A DNA stretch of 9,254 bases from Ruminococcus sp. AF46-10NS (GTDB lineage Bacteria; Bacillota; Clostridia; Lachnospirales; Lachnospiraceae): the NCBI RefSeq assembly GCF_003474435.1, contig NZ_QRNF01000068.1, positions 1 through 9,254 of the forward strand, read 5' to 3'. The notes under the pieces were generated by a model, which had not been told where the DNA came from, did no database searches, and was given only the letters and a program-made list of their open reading frames with translations. Made by a program: the position numbers and the translations under genes. Shown in pieces: positions 1 through 5,868 of this stretch (its first letter is position 1; each line of letters opens with the position of its first letter).

Positions 1-38
1 ATTATTGCAAATTTTTTATTATCTCAATTTCAATCTTA

Positions 39-440
39 TCATCTATCGGACAATATATTTCTTGCTTTTAATTTTGTATTGAGACATTTTTCAATATCTT
101 CAATCATTTCATTGTTCCTACATCCACCTTCAAGTGCGCTACATTCTATCCCACCCATCTTTTTTATATAGTTTTTATAGAACAAATCGATTGCAGACAA
201 AAATCTATTAACTGCCTCTTTTCTATGTGCCTTTGCGCTAGAATTATAATATGACGCACATGCGCACACTATATCCTGCCTTAATAATTTATTATTAAAC
301 AAATCCTTAAGATCACAATCTCCATATATATCACAGTAATTTAAAAAAGCTTGATAACATTGCCAATAATTTTCTCCCTTGCCGCTAACCTTCAGACTTT
401 CAAAATGTGTTTTTAATGCTATAGATAGAAATTGATTCAT
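39..440 (-). CDS. Uncharacterised small protein (133 aa), possibly truncated or frameshifted at its end
   Basis: I do not recognise a family. The start is set at the second in-frame ATG (protein begins MNQFLSIAL) because GGAGAAG sits seven bases before it; an ATG 36 bases upstream has no ribosome binding site. The product is predicted mostly helical and soluble, with no signal peptide or membrane segment. Residues 10-95 alternate aromatic and charged positions (YWQCYQAFLNYCD, NRFLSAIDLFYKNY), which loosely resembles the SAM-like core-binding domain of tyrosine recombinases, but no catalytic domain follows, so this is only a resemblance. It lies downstream of the AlbA_2-type remnant, and the TGAGACT repeat array covers its upstream region, so that array is the likely place for its control. 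After the stop, a different frame stays open with protein-like composition to about position 4, which raises the possibility of a one-base frameshift near position 50. Confidence 0.6.
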   Translation of the reverse strand: MNQFLSIALKTHFESLKVSGKGENYWQCYQAFLNYCDIYGDCDLKDLFNNKLLRQDIVCACASYYNSSAKAHRKEAVNRFLSAIDLFYKNYIKKMGGIECSALEGGCRNNEMIEDIEKCLNTKLKARNILSDR

Positions 441-487
441 TTTATCTTCTCCAATCGATAAATCATATAAATTCATTAATCATTTTT

Positions 488-540
488 AGTCTCAACTCAG
501 TCTCATAATCTCACTTTAAAAATGAGACTAAGTTGAGACT
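488..540 (-). other. Long inverted repeat / hairpin formed by the TGAGACT repeats
   Basis: Positions 488-506 and 522-540 are inverted copies of each other, 19 bases with 18 matches, separated by 15 bases. In minus-strand RNA the single mismatch becomes a G-U pair, so the 19-pair stem would be uninterrupted in the leader of the 39-440 gene. No U-tract follows on either strand, so it is not a standard intrinsic terminator. A second shorter hairpin of the same repeat family is formed by 607-614 and 630-637 (8 of 8). Confidence 0.6.
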
Positions 541-665
541 GACTTGAGACTAAATTTTTCCAACACGCTAAAAGTCCCAATTTTATCACGTTTTTAGATT
601 TTCTTCAGTCTCATCAAGTATCAAAATTCATGAGACTTTATTGAGACTAACTTGAGACTGTCTCA
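488..665. repeat. Iteron-like array of TGAGACT heptamers at 11-base spacing
   Basis: Nine exact copies of TGAGACT or its complement lie in 172 bases. Forward copies start at 523, 534, 545 and at 631, 642, 653: two triplets with exactly 11-base periodicity, 108 bases apart. Inverted copies start at 488, 499 and 607. Two near-copies differ by one base (507-513 and 659-665). The last copy runs up to the stop codon of the upstream gene (663-665). Spacing of about one helical turn is typical of sites bound cooperatively by a protein, such as replication iterons, integrase arms or operator arrays. The winged-helix regulator remnant just upstream is a natural candidate binder if an intact copy exists, but this is inference. 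The rest of the 476-662 gap holds no gene. Confidence 0.75.
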
Positions 666-1250
666 TTGCAATGTCCATGTTGAAGTCTTTTTATCGTAAA
701 CGGCACCTGTTACTTTCTTAATTTTCGCATAATCTCTAAACACTGTTGATCTTGATATATCCAATTCTACCATTACCTGTTCAACTGACAAATGCAGATT
801 CTCGCAAATCATATTATAAATTTTCTGTTCTCTTTCAGATAATATTTTCTGTTCTGTTGCTTCATCGGCAGCTATTCTGTCTAATGGTATATTAATTCTA
901 AATACATCATCTTCAATTAGCTCTGGCTTACCACCATCTGAATACATCGGTGTATACTTGTAAAGATTTCTTACTCCCGAACCAATAGTATCTGTTCTAC
1001 CAATATTAGCAAAAAATTGCTGAATTAAAGGATTCTTTGGATAAGGAGTAAACTCATCACTCATAATATTTCCATGGCGTCTAGGAATACACCAATTTTC
1101 TGTTCTCAGCCAATCCTTTTCGATAATCACCTTTGCTGGATATGCACTTGAATAATCCCTATGCACAAGTATATTACCAATAACCTCTCTTGAAATAATA
1201 CCTCTAATACTCGTGCTAGTTTTTGCAACCTTACATTTACGTCTCTGCAA
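663..1250 (-). pseudogene. C-terminal remnant of an AlbA_2-type ATP-binding transcriptional regulator ('RecG-like')
   Basis: Recognisable from REVIGNILVHRDYSSAYPAK and from the block NPLIQQFFANIGRTDTIGSG followed by VRNLYKY. These mark the HATPase_c_4 half of proteins annotated as 'ATP-dependent DNA helicase RecG-related' or 'putative DNA binding domain-containing protein'. A winged-helix segment follows (about residues 140-195, with SVEQVMVELDISRSTVFRDY). Full-length relatives carry about 200-300 further N-terminal residues including the AlbA_2 (Schlafen-like) domain; here these are absent. The only available start is a TTG lying within the domain, with no good ribosome binding site, and the frame runs into a stop (TAG) just upstream. 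The break lies about 30 bases after the repA stop codon, so the 5' part was probably removed by deletion or recombination there. Known members act as regulators or accessory proteins on mobile elements; this copy is probably non-functional. Confidence 0.75.
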
Positions 1251-1282
1251 TTTCTATACACTCTGCATTGTTGCGTTCTTAT

Positions 1283-2263
1283 CTACGGTTTCACGATTTC
1301 ATCAAGTTTCCAATACCATGATTCTCCAATCCGTTTTCCTTTAATACCCAACTCTTTTTTCGCATTTTCCAATGTTCGTTTTGAAATTCCTTTTTCTTCG
1401 GCAAGGTTAACAATATCCTCACTTTTTACCACGCTGTTTGTTTCTGCCAGTTCATAAATGAGTTGTTTTGCCCGCTCCTTTTTATTTGCTTTCGGGGTGA
1501 TTCCTCCCAACAATTCGTCTGCCGTAATTTCATAATCGCCCAGCCAATGAAAGCCTTCTTCCGTCAGTTCAAATGCCTTTGAATGTCCGAATGCGGCAAG
1601 GTTATTCTTTATCTGCACAACTGCTCTTGTATTTTTCTGTCCCTCTATTCTGCCGACTAAAAGAACGCTTCTTGCTACTGCAAAAAAGTCAATCGAACCC
1701 ATTCCTCGATATGCCGCCTTGTTTCCGGCAGCCTTATTCATATGACCAATTAGGATAATCGCGCACTTATACTTCTCTGCTAAAAGTCCTAATTTCTTAG
1801 TCATATCTCTTGCTTCATTTGCCCGGTTCATATCCATTCCGCCACCCAGATAGGCTTGTATCGGGTCTAAAATAAGTAATCGTGCATTGGTTTGAACAAT
1901 CGCCTGTTCCAAACGTTCATCTATCATAGAAAGAGATTTTTCGCTTTCGTCAATAACCATAATTTTCTCACAATCAGCATCTGCCACTTCAAGTCTTGGC
2001 TTAACTGTATCTGCTAATCCATCCTCGGCAGTCTGATAAATAATATTCATAGGCTCTGATACCTGCATATCTTCATCAAGTCCGATACCCTTTGATAATT
2101 TGGCTGCAAGATTCAATACAAGTGTTGTTTTTCCATCTCCCGGATCGCCTTGAATAATTGTCAATTTCCCATAAGGGATAAACGGATACCACAACCATTC
2201 AATTTCCTGCGATTGAATATCTGCCATATTGATAATTTTTAATTCAATTTTCTGTTCTTCCAT
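1283..2263 (-). CDS. RepA-like AAA family ATPase (326 aa)
   Basis: RecA-fold ATPase of the AAA_25 / plasmid RepA helicase type, common on small integrative and mobilizable elements and on plasmids. Walker A is GDPGDGKT (residues 39-46), Walker B is RLLILDPIQ (about 128-136), and a conserved LIGHMNK lies near 171-177. The C-terminal 70 residues look like a winged helix (SVVKSEDIVNLAEEKGISKR). The start is the ATG giving MEEQKIEL, because GGAGG lies five bases upstream; an ATG 12 bases earlier contains that site within its own codons. Its probable role is to unwind or remodel element DNA during replication or transfer, acting on DNA in the cytoplasm. It follows mobC with a 102-base gap holding an inverted repeat, and is probably read from the xis-int-mobC operon, from a local promoter, or both. 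The ATPase assignment is firm; the exact role is inference. Confidence 0.85.
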   Translation of the reverse strand: MEEQKIELKIINMADIQSQEIEWLWYPFIPYGKLTIIQGDPGDGKTTLVLNLAAKLSKGIGLDEDMQVSEPMNIIYQTAEDGLADTVKPRLEVADADCEKIMVIDESEKSLSMIDERLEQAIVQTNARLLILDPIQAYLGGGMDMNRANEARDMTKKLGLLAEKYKCAIILIGHMNKAAGNKAAYRGMGSIDFFAVARSVLLVGRIEGQKNTRAVVQIKNNLAAFGHSKAFELTEEGFHWLGDYEITADELLGGITPKANKKERAKQLIYELAETNSVVKSEDIVNLAEEKGISKRTLENAKKELGIKGKRIGESWYWKLDEIVKP

Positions 2264-2301
2264 AAAGTCCTCCATTCAAAAATTCTGTTGTTTCTGCGGA
2301 G

Positions 2302-2346
2302 AACCTCTGTTATACTGATTTTGTAAATATCTTGATAACAAAGGTT
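2302..2346 (-). promoter_or_regulatory. Inverted repeat upstream of the RepA-like gene
   Basis: AACCTCTGTTAT (2302-2313) and ATAACAAAGGTT (2335-2346) are inverted copies with 11 of 12 matches and a 21-base spacer. In RNA from the minus strand the mismatch is a G-U pair, giving a continuous 12-pair stem about 40 bases before the repA start. It could be an operator, an mRNA leader structure or part of a replication origin; the sequence does not decide between these. Confidence 0.45.
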
Positions 2347-2360
2347 ATCCGATTTTTCGT

Positions 2361-2394
2361 AAGTCCTAACAGTTGCCGCTGTCAGGACTTTTTT
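2361..2394. terminator. Strong hairpin at the 3' end of mobC, with a T-run on the plus side
   Basis: Arms 2361-2372 and 2379-2390 pair over 12 positions (11 plus one mismatch, which is G-U in minus-strand RNA) with a six-base loop. On the plus strand TTTTTT follows (2389-2394), so it has the form of an intrinsic terminator for rightward transcription, although no rightward gene lies to its left. On the minus strand an A-run precedes it and no U-run follows, so leftward mRNA would carry a stable hairpin across the mobC stop codon. It may block antisense transcription into the int operon, or tune or stabilise the mobC-repA message. Confidence 0.45.
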
Positions 2395-2743
2395 CAGTTC
2401 CCTGCCAAAGATACTTTGCTCCGTCTAACATCCATATAATGGCTTTCAGCATATCCAGACAGTCATTTTTCATCTGCTCCAATCCTTCGTCTGATAACAG
2501 GATTTCCTGCTCTTCAAATTGCTTTAGGATTTCCGCAATGTTGTACTGCATAAGTTGTAATTCCTCAACCAGTTGATATATCACTTCTTTTTTCCCGACT
2601 ACGCACACTTTGTTATAAATGCAGGAACGTACAAAATAATCTTTTTTCTGCATACCGCTCGCTTTGATTTTTGCTTCTATTTCGTCCCTCTCTCTTGGAG
2701 AAATACGAAAACTGATTGTTGGGTATTTGTGTACTCCGCTCAT
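2366..2743 (-). CDS. mobC: MobC-like ribbon-helix-helix relaxosome accessory protein (125 aa)
   Basis: The N-terminus carries a ribbon-helix-helix pattern (PTISFRISPRERDEIEAKI), followed by the SGMQKKDYFVRSCIYN segment typical of Gram-positive MobC-like proteins that bind oriT and help a MobA/MobL relaxase nick it. The second half is helical (residues 50-115, QLVEELQLMQYNIAEILKQF) and probably mediates oligomerisation. The start ATG lies two bases after the integrase stop codon, with GGAGAGGAG of the integrase end as ribosome binding site, so translation is probably coupled to int. The 3' end of the gene forms half of a strong hairpin. The relaxase it should partner is present here only as an N-terminal fragment near 8735-9067. 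Family assignment is from pattern recognition; another small DNA-binding protein of the same fold remains possible. Confidence 0.7.
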   Translation of the reverse strand: MSGVHKYPTISFRISPRERDEIEAKIKASGMQKKDYFVRSCIYNKVCVVGKKEVIYQLVEELQLMQYNIAEILKQFEEQEILLSDEGLEQMKNDCLDMLKAIIWMLDGAKYLWQGTEKSPDSGNC

Positions 2744-2745
2744 AG

Positions 2746-3801
2746 CTACTCCTCTCCATTGGCAATTTCCAACTTCTCTGCCAATTCTGCTTGTTTATTG
2801 GGATACAAATGTGAGTATGTGTTCAAGGTAGTCTCAATCTTCTCATGCCCCAACCGTTCTGCAATCGCCAATGGCTGAAATCCCATTTCAACCAACAATG
2901 ACGCATGAGAATGTCTTAAATCATGCAGACGGATACGTCTAACACCTGTTTCTTTTATCCCCCGAACCATTTCATGTTCCATGAATGATTTTGTAAATCG
3001 AAACATTCTTTCATTTGCCGTTATTCCATACAACATACTGCAATATTCTTTTAATTCTTCCGCTAAAAATGGCGGAATAGATATTTGACGATTGCTTTTC
3101 GGAGTCTTCGGCGGCGTGATCATATCCTTACCGTTCAAACGCTGATATGACTTGTTAATCGTGATACAACGTTTTTCTAAGTCTATATCTTCATAAGTTA
3201 AAGCAAGCAATTCTCCAATTCTCATACCAGTCCAATATAAGAGCAGGAATGCCATTCTTGCTTCAGGCTTACTATCCATAGATGGCAAGAACTCTTTGAA
3301 CTCCTGTTTTGTCCAAAAATCCATTTCATCAGCCTTGCTCTTTCCGATACTTCCTGCTTTTCTGCAAGGATTATCACGCAGATCATAATAGCGTACAGCA
3401 TAATTAAAAAGCGCTGCCAACTGATTGTTAATACTTTTCAGATAAGTCGGAGCATATCCCTTTTTAATCAACTCATTCTGCCATGCTCTGATATCTGAAG
3501 TTCGAATTTCACACATTTTCTTATGTTTGAAATACGGAGTTACTTTCAAGTCAAACACATATCGCTTATTAATAATCGTGCTTTCCCGTAAACGGTTCTC
3601 CATATCCGCAAAATAAATTTCTACAAAATTCTCAAAACTGATATCCAGATTCTTCTGCTGTTGCTGAAGAAAGTTTCTTTCCCATTCATCTGCTTCTCCT
3701 TTTGTCTTAAAACCTCGTTTGTTCTTTTTGCGGCGTACTCCCTGCCAGTCTTTATAATAAAACTGACTGCGCCATAATTTTCCGTCTCTTGTTGCCGGCA
3801 T
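2746..3801 (-). CDS. int: Tyrosine site-specific integrase (351 aa)
   Basis: Integrates and excises the element by strand exchange through a covalent phosphotyrosine. Three domains are visible: an N-terminal arm-binding AP2-like domain (residues 1-50, KLWRSQFYYKDWQGVRRKKNKR), a SAM-like core-binding domain (about 52-145), and the catalytic domain (about 160-345). Catalytic residues are all present: Arg194 in TGMRIGEL, Lys232 in PPKTPKS, His293 and Arg296 in HDLRHSHA, His319 in LGHEKIETT, and Tyr329 in NTYSHLYP. Length is normal for the Tn916/phage-type family. The ATG start is preceded by GAGGGGAT at good spacing. It lies 20 bases after xis and is coupled to mobC. Promoter and operators upstream of xis place it under the XRE repressor. 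It appears intact and potentially active; its attachment sites are not certain (see the repeats at 5489-5806). Confidence 0.95.
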   Translation of the reverse strand: MPATRDGKLWRSQFYYKDWQGVRRKKNKRGFKTKGEADEWERNFLQQQQKNLDISFENFVEIYFADMENRLRESTIINKRYVFDLKVTPYFKHKKMCEIRTSDIRAWQNELIKKGYAPTYLKSINNQLAALFNYAVRYYDLRDNPCRKAGSIGKSKADEMDFWTKQEFKEFLPSMDSKPEARMAFLLLYWTGMRIGELLALTYEDIDLEKRCITINKSYQRLNGKDMITPPKTPKSNRQISIPPFLAEELKEYCSMLYGITANERMFRFTKSFMEHEMVRGIKETGVRRIRLHDLRHSHASLLVEMGFQPLAIAERLGHEKIETTLNTYSHLYPNKQAELAEKLEIANGEE

Positions 3802-3821
3802 ATCTTCATCCCCTCTTTCTT

Positions 3822-4010
3822 CTAAACAACCATTCCATAATATTTTTCCTGAAAATACTTTCTTGGCACTTTCCCTGAAATCACTCGAAATCCCTTTGCT
3901 TTCAACTCATCATTCAGTCCTCGAATAACTTTATATGCATACCCTCTAGATACTCCGAGTAATTCAGCAACTTCATCTGCGGTAATATACATTTTCATCG
4001 TATTCTCCAT
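3822..4010 (-). CDS. xis: Excisionase-like small winged-helix protein (62 aa)
   Basis: Small MerR/Xis-type DNA-binding protein. MYITADEVAELLGVSRGYAY is the helix-turn-helix (about residues 6-25), and KGFRVISGKVPRKYFQEKYY forms the wing and tail. Proteins of this kind sit before an integrase and direct recombination toward excision by bending the arm sites. The start giving MENTMKMY is chosen because AAGGAG is eight bases upstream; an ATG six bases earlier is only two bases from it. It is the first gene of the leftward operon, following the TTGACG-N17-TATAAT promoter. A transcription-regulator role rather than excision cannot be excluded, but size and position favour Xis. Confidence 0.8.
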   Translation of the reverse strand: MENTMKMYITADEVAELLGVSRGYAYKVIRGLNDELKAKGFRVISGKVPRKYFQEKYYGMVV

Positions 4011-4067
4011 ATTCATTTCTCCTTTCCTCTTTAATCTTAGTACACTTTTGTGTTCCTTGTAATTCGT

Positions 4068-4096
4068 ATTATATAGTACACATTTGTGTTCGTCAA
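4068..4096 (-). promoter_or_regulatory. Promoter of the xis-int-mobC operon
   Basis: On the minus strand the -35 box TTGACG (4091-4096) and a perfect -10 box TATAAT (4068-4073) are separated by exactly 17 bases. The middle operator palindrome occupies this spacer, so bound repressor would exclude RNA polymerase. Transcription should start near 4061 and run through xis and int. Confidence 0.85.
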
Positions 4097-4112
4097 GTAT
4101 TTTTCATAAATT
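4084..4112 (+). promoter_or_regulatory. Possible promoter of the repressor gene
   Basis: TTGTGT (4084-4089) and TAAATT (4107-4112) are separated by 17 bases and point toward the repressor. The right-hand operator (4116-4131) would cover the start point, allowing self-repression. The -10 box is weak, and this promoter would overlap the leftward one face to face, so it is only a candidate. Confidence 0.35.
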
Positions 4113-4182
4113 TTTATACACAAATGTGTCCCAATGTGCTAAACTATCTCTATACCCACAAAGCACAAAAAGGAGAAACACT

Positions 4183-4725
4183 ATGACTGTCGGAGAAAAA
4201 ATCAAATATTATCGGAATATACGTGGAATATCACAAGAAATGTTGGGAAATCTTTCCGGCATAAATCCGGCTACTATCAAAAAGTATGAGTATGGTATTC
4301 GCAATCCAAAGCCGGATCAATTACTGAAAATCACAAACGCTCTTGGCATCAGCATTAATCTATTCATGGATTTTGATATAGAAACTGTATCTGATGTACT
4401 TTCTTTACTGTTTAAATTAGATGAGCAAGTAGATATGAAATTTGAAGCAGAAAGAGATGAAAATGGAGAGTTTATCCCTTCTACTGTGAAATTTTCTTTT
4501 CAGAACGCTGCTATCAACAATAAACTTTGCACCTATCTTAAAGCAAAGCAAATAAAAGAAAATCTGGAAAACTCCAAGAATAAATTGAGTGCCGAAGATA
4601 ATTATGCAGAAACTATCACTGAGATTGAGCAGAACATGGAAGATATAAAAAATCATCTAGTAGATGATAATATGGTTGTCAAAAAAGGAACCAACAGAAT
4701 TACTGTAAAAGTATTTCCACAATAG
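4183..4725 (+). CDS. XRE-family element repressor (180 aa)
   Basis: Cytoplasmic DNA-binding regulator, divergent from xis-int. Residues 1-57 are a Cro/CI-type helix-turn-helix (GEKIKYYRNIRGISQEMLGN, then SGINPATIKKYEYGIRNPKP). The C-terminal part is charged and helical, with a probable coiled coil near 120-160, likely for dimerisation; no LexA-type Ser/Lys peptidase or metalloprotease motif is visible, so induction by self-cleavage is not indicated. The start is the ATG of MTVGEKIK because AAGGAG lies eight bases before it; the frame stays open further upstream but that stretch carries the operators. The three TACAC-N4-GTGT sites are its expected targets. The gene seems complete. Confidence 0.85.
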   Translation: MTVGEKIKYYRNIRGISQEMLGNLSGINPATIKKYEYGIRNPKPDQLLKITNALGISINLFMDFDIETVSDVLSLLFKLDEQVDMKFEAERDENGEFIPSTVKFSFQNAAINNKLCTYLKAKQIKENLENSKNKLSAEDNYAETITEIEQNMEDIKNHLVDDNMVVKKGTNRITVKVFPQ

Positions 4726-4743
4726 ATATAACCTCTCATTCTA

Positions 4744-4787
4744 CTATGTAAAAGACCTTTGACTATTGAATTTACTCTATGTAAAAG
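4744..4787. repeat. Direct repeat CTATGTAAAAG, 33 bases apart
   Basis: CTATGTAAAAG occurs at 4744-4754 and 4777-4787, each followed within a few bases by TTTGA. The 33-base offset is about three helical turns, so both copies face the same side of DNA. They lie in the 143-base gap before the membrane-anchored XRE regulator, where its promoter must be, and could be its operator; no clean promoter is visible. Confidence 0.4.
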
Positions 4788-4868
4788 CATTTTGATAGAA
4801 TCATTTACTAACATTTAATACGATATGTCTAGGTCGAGAGAAAAAACACGTAAAAAGGAGGACGCGCA

Positions 4869-5456
4869 TTGGAACTGTATAAACAGATAAAAAGATATCG
4901 AACAGATATGAATTTATCTCAGGAAGAACTTGCAGAAAAAATATATGTCACAAGACAAACTATTTCTAATTGGGAAAATGATAAAAGTTATCCAGATATT
5001 CATAGCCTGCTACTGTTAAGTTCAACATTTCACATCTCTCTTGATCAACTAATCAAAGGAGATATTACTACTATGAAAGAAGAAATTAGCAAAGAAGCTA
5101 TACAGAAATTTAATCGTGATGGAGCTATTTTTACAGTACTTTTAATATTAACTGTCATTGCAGCTGTGCCATTGGCAGTATTTTTAGGATATTGTGGATA
5201 TATCGTTTGGGGAATTCTTTTCTTAATTATGATATATTACGCTTTAAGAGTAGAAAAGTTCAAAAAAGAAAATGATATTATGACGTACAAAGAAATTGTG
5301 GCATTCACCGAAGGAAAGCAATTAGATGAAATTGAAAAAGCACAAGAAAAAGGAAAACGTCCTTATCAGCAACTGCTTTCAGCTTTACTAAGTGCCACAA
5401 TCGGATTTATTATATCTATGTTTTTTGTTTGGTTGCTCAAATCCTATATTTTTTAA
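4869..5456 (+). CDS. Membrane-anchored XRE-family transcriptional regulator (195 aa)
   Basis: Residues 1-65 are a canonical helix-turn-helix of the XRE type (MNLSQEELAEKIYVTRQTIS, then NWENDKSYPDIHSLLLLS), here with the LDQLIKGD ending common in clostridial and bacillar regulators. Hydrophobic helices follow at about 85-106, 108-127 and 170-193, so the DNA-binding domain should face the cytoplasm and be tethered to the membrane. A charged linker lies between the second and third helix. The start is TTG, supported by GGAGG seven bases upstream. Such proteins are typically thought to sense envelope or peptide signals, but no partner transporter or peptide gene is visible here. It is on the same strand as the repressor and separated by 143 bases carrying a direct repeat. 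Downstream an in-frame open stretch leads to a terminator. Confidence 0.8.
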   Translation: MELYKQIKRYRTDMNLSQEELAEKIYVTRQTISNWENDKSYPDIHSLLLLSSTFHISLDQLIKGDITTMKEEISKEAIQKFNRDGAIFTVLLILTVIAAVPLAVFLGYCGYIVWGILFLIMIYYALRVEKFKKENDIMTYKEIVAFTEGKQLDEIEKAQEKGKRPYQQLLSALLSATIGFIISMFFVWLLKSYIF

Positions 5457-5543
5457 TCCGTCGACGTTTTTACCTATCAAAATTTCTTAAATAGAGCCAA
5501 AATAGAGCCAACAGACATAACAAAACCTCGGAAACTCTTGTAA
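5457..5543 (+). other. Open 3' tail before the terminator; possible remnant of a lost gene's end
   Basis: Directly after the TAA of the membrane XRE gene and in the same frame, 28 codons stay open, ending in LNRAKIEPTDITKPRKLL and a TAA at 5541-5543. The last codons form the left arm of the terminator stem, an arrangement usual at real gene ends. This suggests the tail once belonged to another gene, perhaps an integrase, but I cannot confirm homology. There is no start or ribosome binding site of its own. Confidence 0.25.
5489..5510. repeat. Tandem 11-base repeat AAATAGAGCCA
   Basis: Two perfect adjacent copies (5489-5499 and 5500-5510). An inverted copy of the core GAGCCAAAATA (5494-5504) occurs at 5663-5673 as TATTTTGGCTC. 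Helical-turn spacing and the nearby integrase make arm-type integrase binding a reasonable guess, not a demonstrated role. Confidence 0.5.
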
Positions 5544-5564
5544 AATGGGCATCCGAGGTTTTTT
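5522..5564 (+). terminator. Intrinsic terminator after the plus-strand regulators
   Basis: ACCTCGGA and TCCGAGGT pair as an 8-base stem, extended by A/T pairs to 11, across a 19-base loop, followed by TTTTTT (5559-5564) on the plus strand. The left side is A-rich, so the reverse strand also has a short T-run and it may act in both directions. It separates the rightward regulators from the leftward remnants beyond. Confidence 0.7.
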
Positions 5565-5868
5565 GTCCGTTATTCAAACTCGGCAAGTCCAAAACTATTA
5601 CTAAATATATTTGTTTAAGTTTTATATCTTTTTTGCCATTATTTCATTTCTGTTGCATATATTATTTTGGCTCACTGATTTTCTGTTGCCAATTTGTTGC
5701 CACTTCATTATAACCATCAAAAAACTATTTGACAACTCTTTTTTATTGGTGAACATATTACTTTTTTATTTTTGAAGTTCTTAGCACTGTATTTTACCAT
5801 CAAAAAGTAAAATTATCCTTTATTTCATAATAAACTACAAGAGACAATATATAAGTCTCGTATATTTA
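5565..5868. other. Gene-free AT-rich spacer with phased short repeats
   Basis: No credible gene. TGTTGC occurs at 5651, 5684 and 5695 (offsets 33 and 11), the last two as TGTTGCCA within 11-base units. TATTTTGGCTC at 5663-5673 is the inverse of the tandem repeat near 5500. ACCATCAAAAA is repeated at 5713-5723 and 5796-5806. Reading leftward, short open tails such as NEVATNWQQKISEPK cross the GGCAACAAA region and resemble integrase ends, too short to name. A weak 5-base hairpin (5841-5859) just past the TrlF remnant might help end leftward transcripts. Confidence 0.4.

Larger units (their letters stand above)
4040..4131. promoter_or_regulatory. Three operators of the xis-int / repressor switch
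   Basis: Three near-identical palindromic sites with pattern TACAC-N4-GTGT lie in the divergent gap: GTACACTTTTGTGTTC (4040-4055), GTACACATTTGTGTTC (4076-4091) and ATACACAAATGTGTCC (4116-4131). Centres are 36 and 40 bases apart. The middle site fills the spacer of the leftward promoter, the left site lies just past its expected transcription start, and the right site lies before the repressor gene. The layout is typical of a phage-like repressor controlling both itself and excision; the XRE protein encoded at 4183-4725 is the obvious ligand (inference). Confidence 0.8.

Noticed and set aside
488..665. CRISPR array
   Set aside because: Repeats are only 7-8 bases at 11-base spacing, in both orientations, with no spacers of usual length and no cas genes.
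2373..2878. Plus-strand open frames opposite mobC and the end of int
   Set aside because: They are antisense to well-supported genes, have no ribosome binding sites and show low-complexity Ser/Phe-rich translations.
4084..4182. N-terminal extension of the XRE repressor
   Set aside because: It would cover operators and promoter, and the ATG at 4183 has an ideal ribosome binding site and begins the helix-turn-helix domain.
5841..5859. Terminator after the TrlF remnant
   Set aside because: The stem is only five pairs and no T-run follows on the minus strand; mentioned only as weak.
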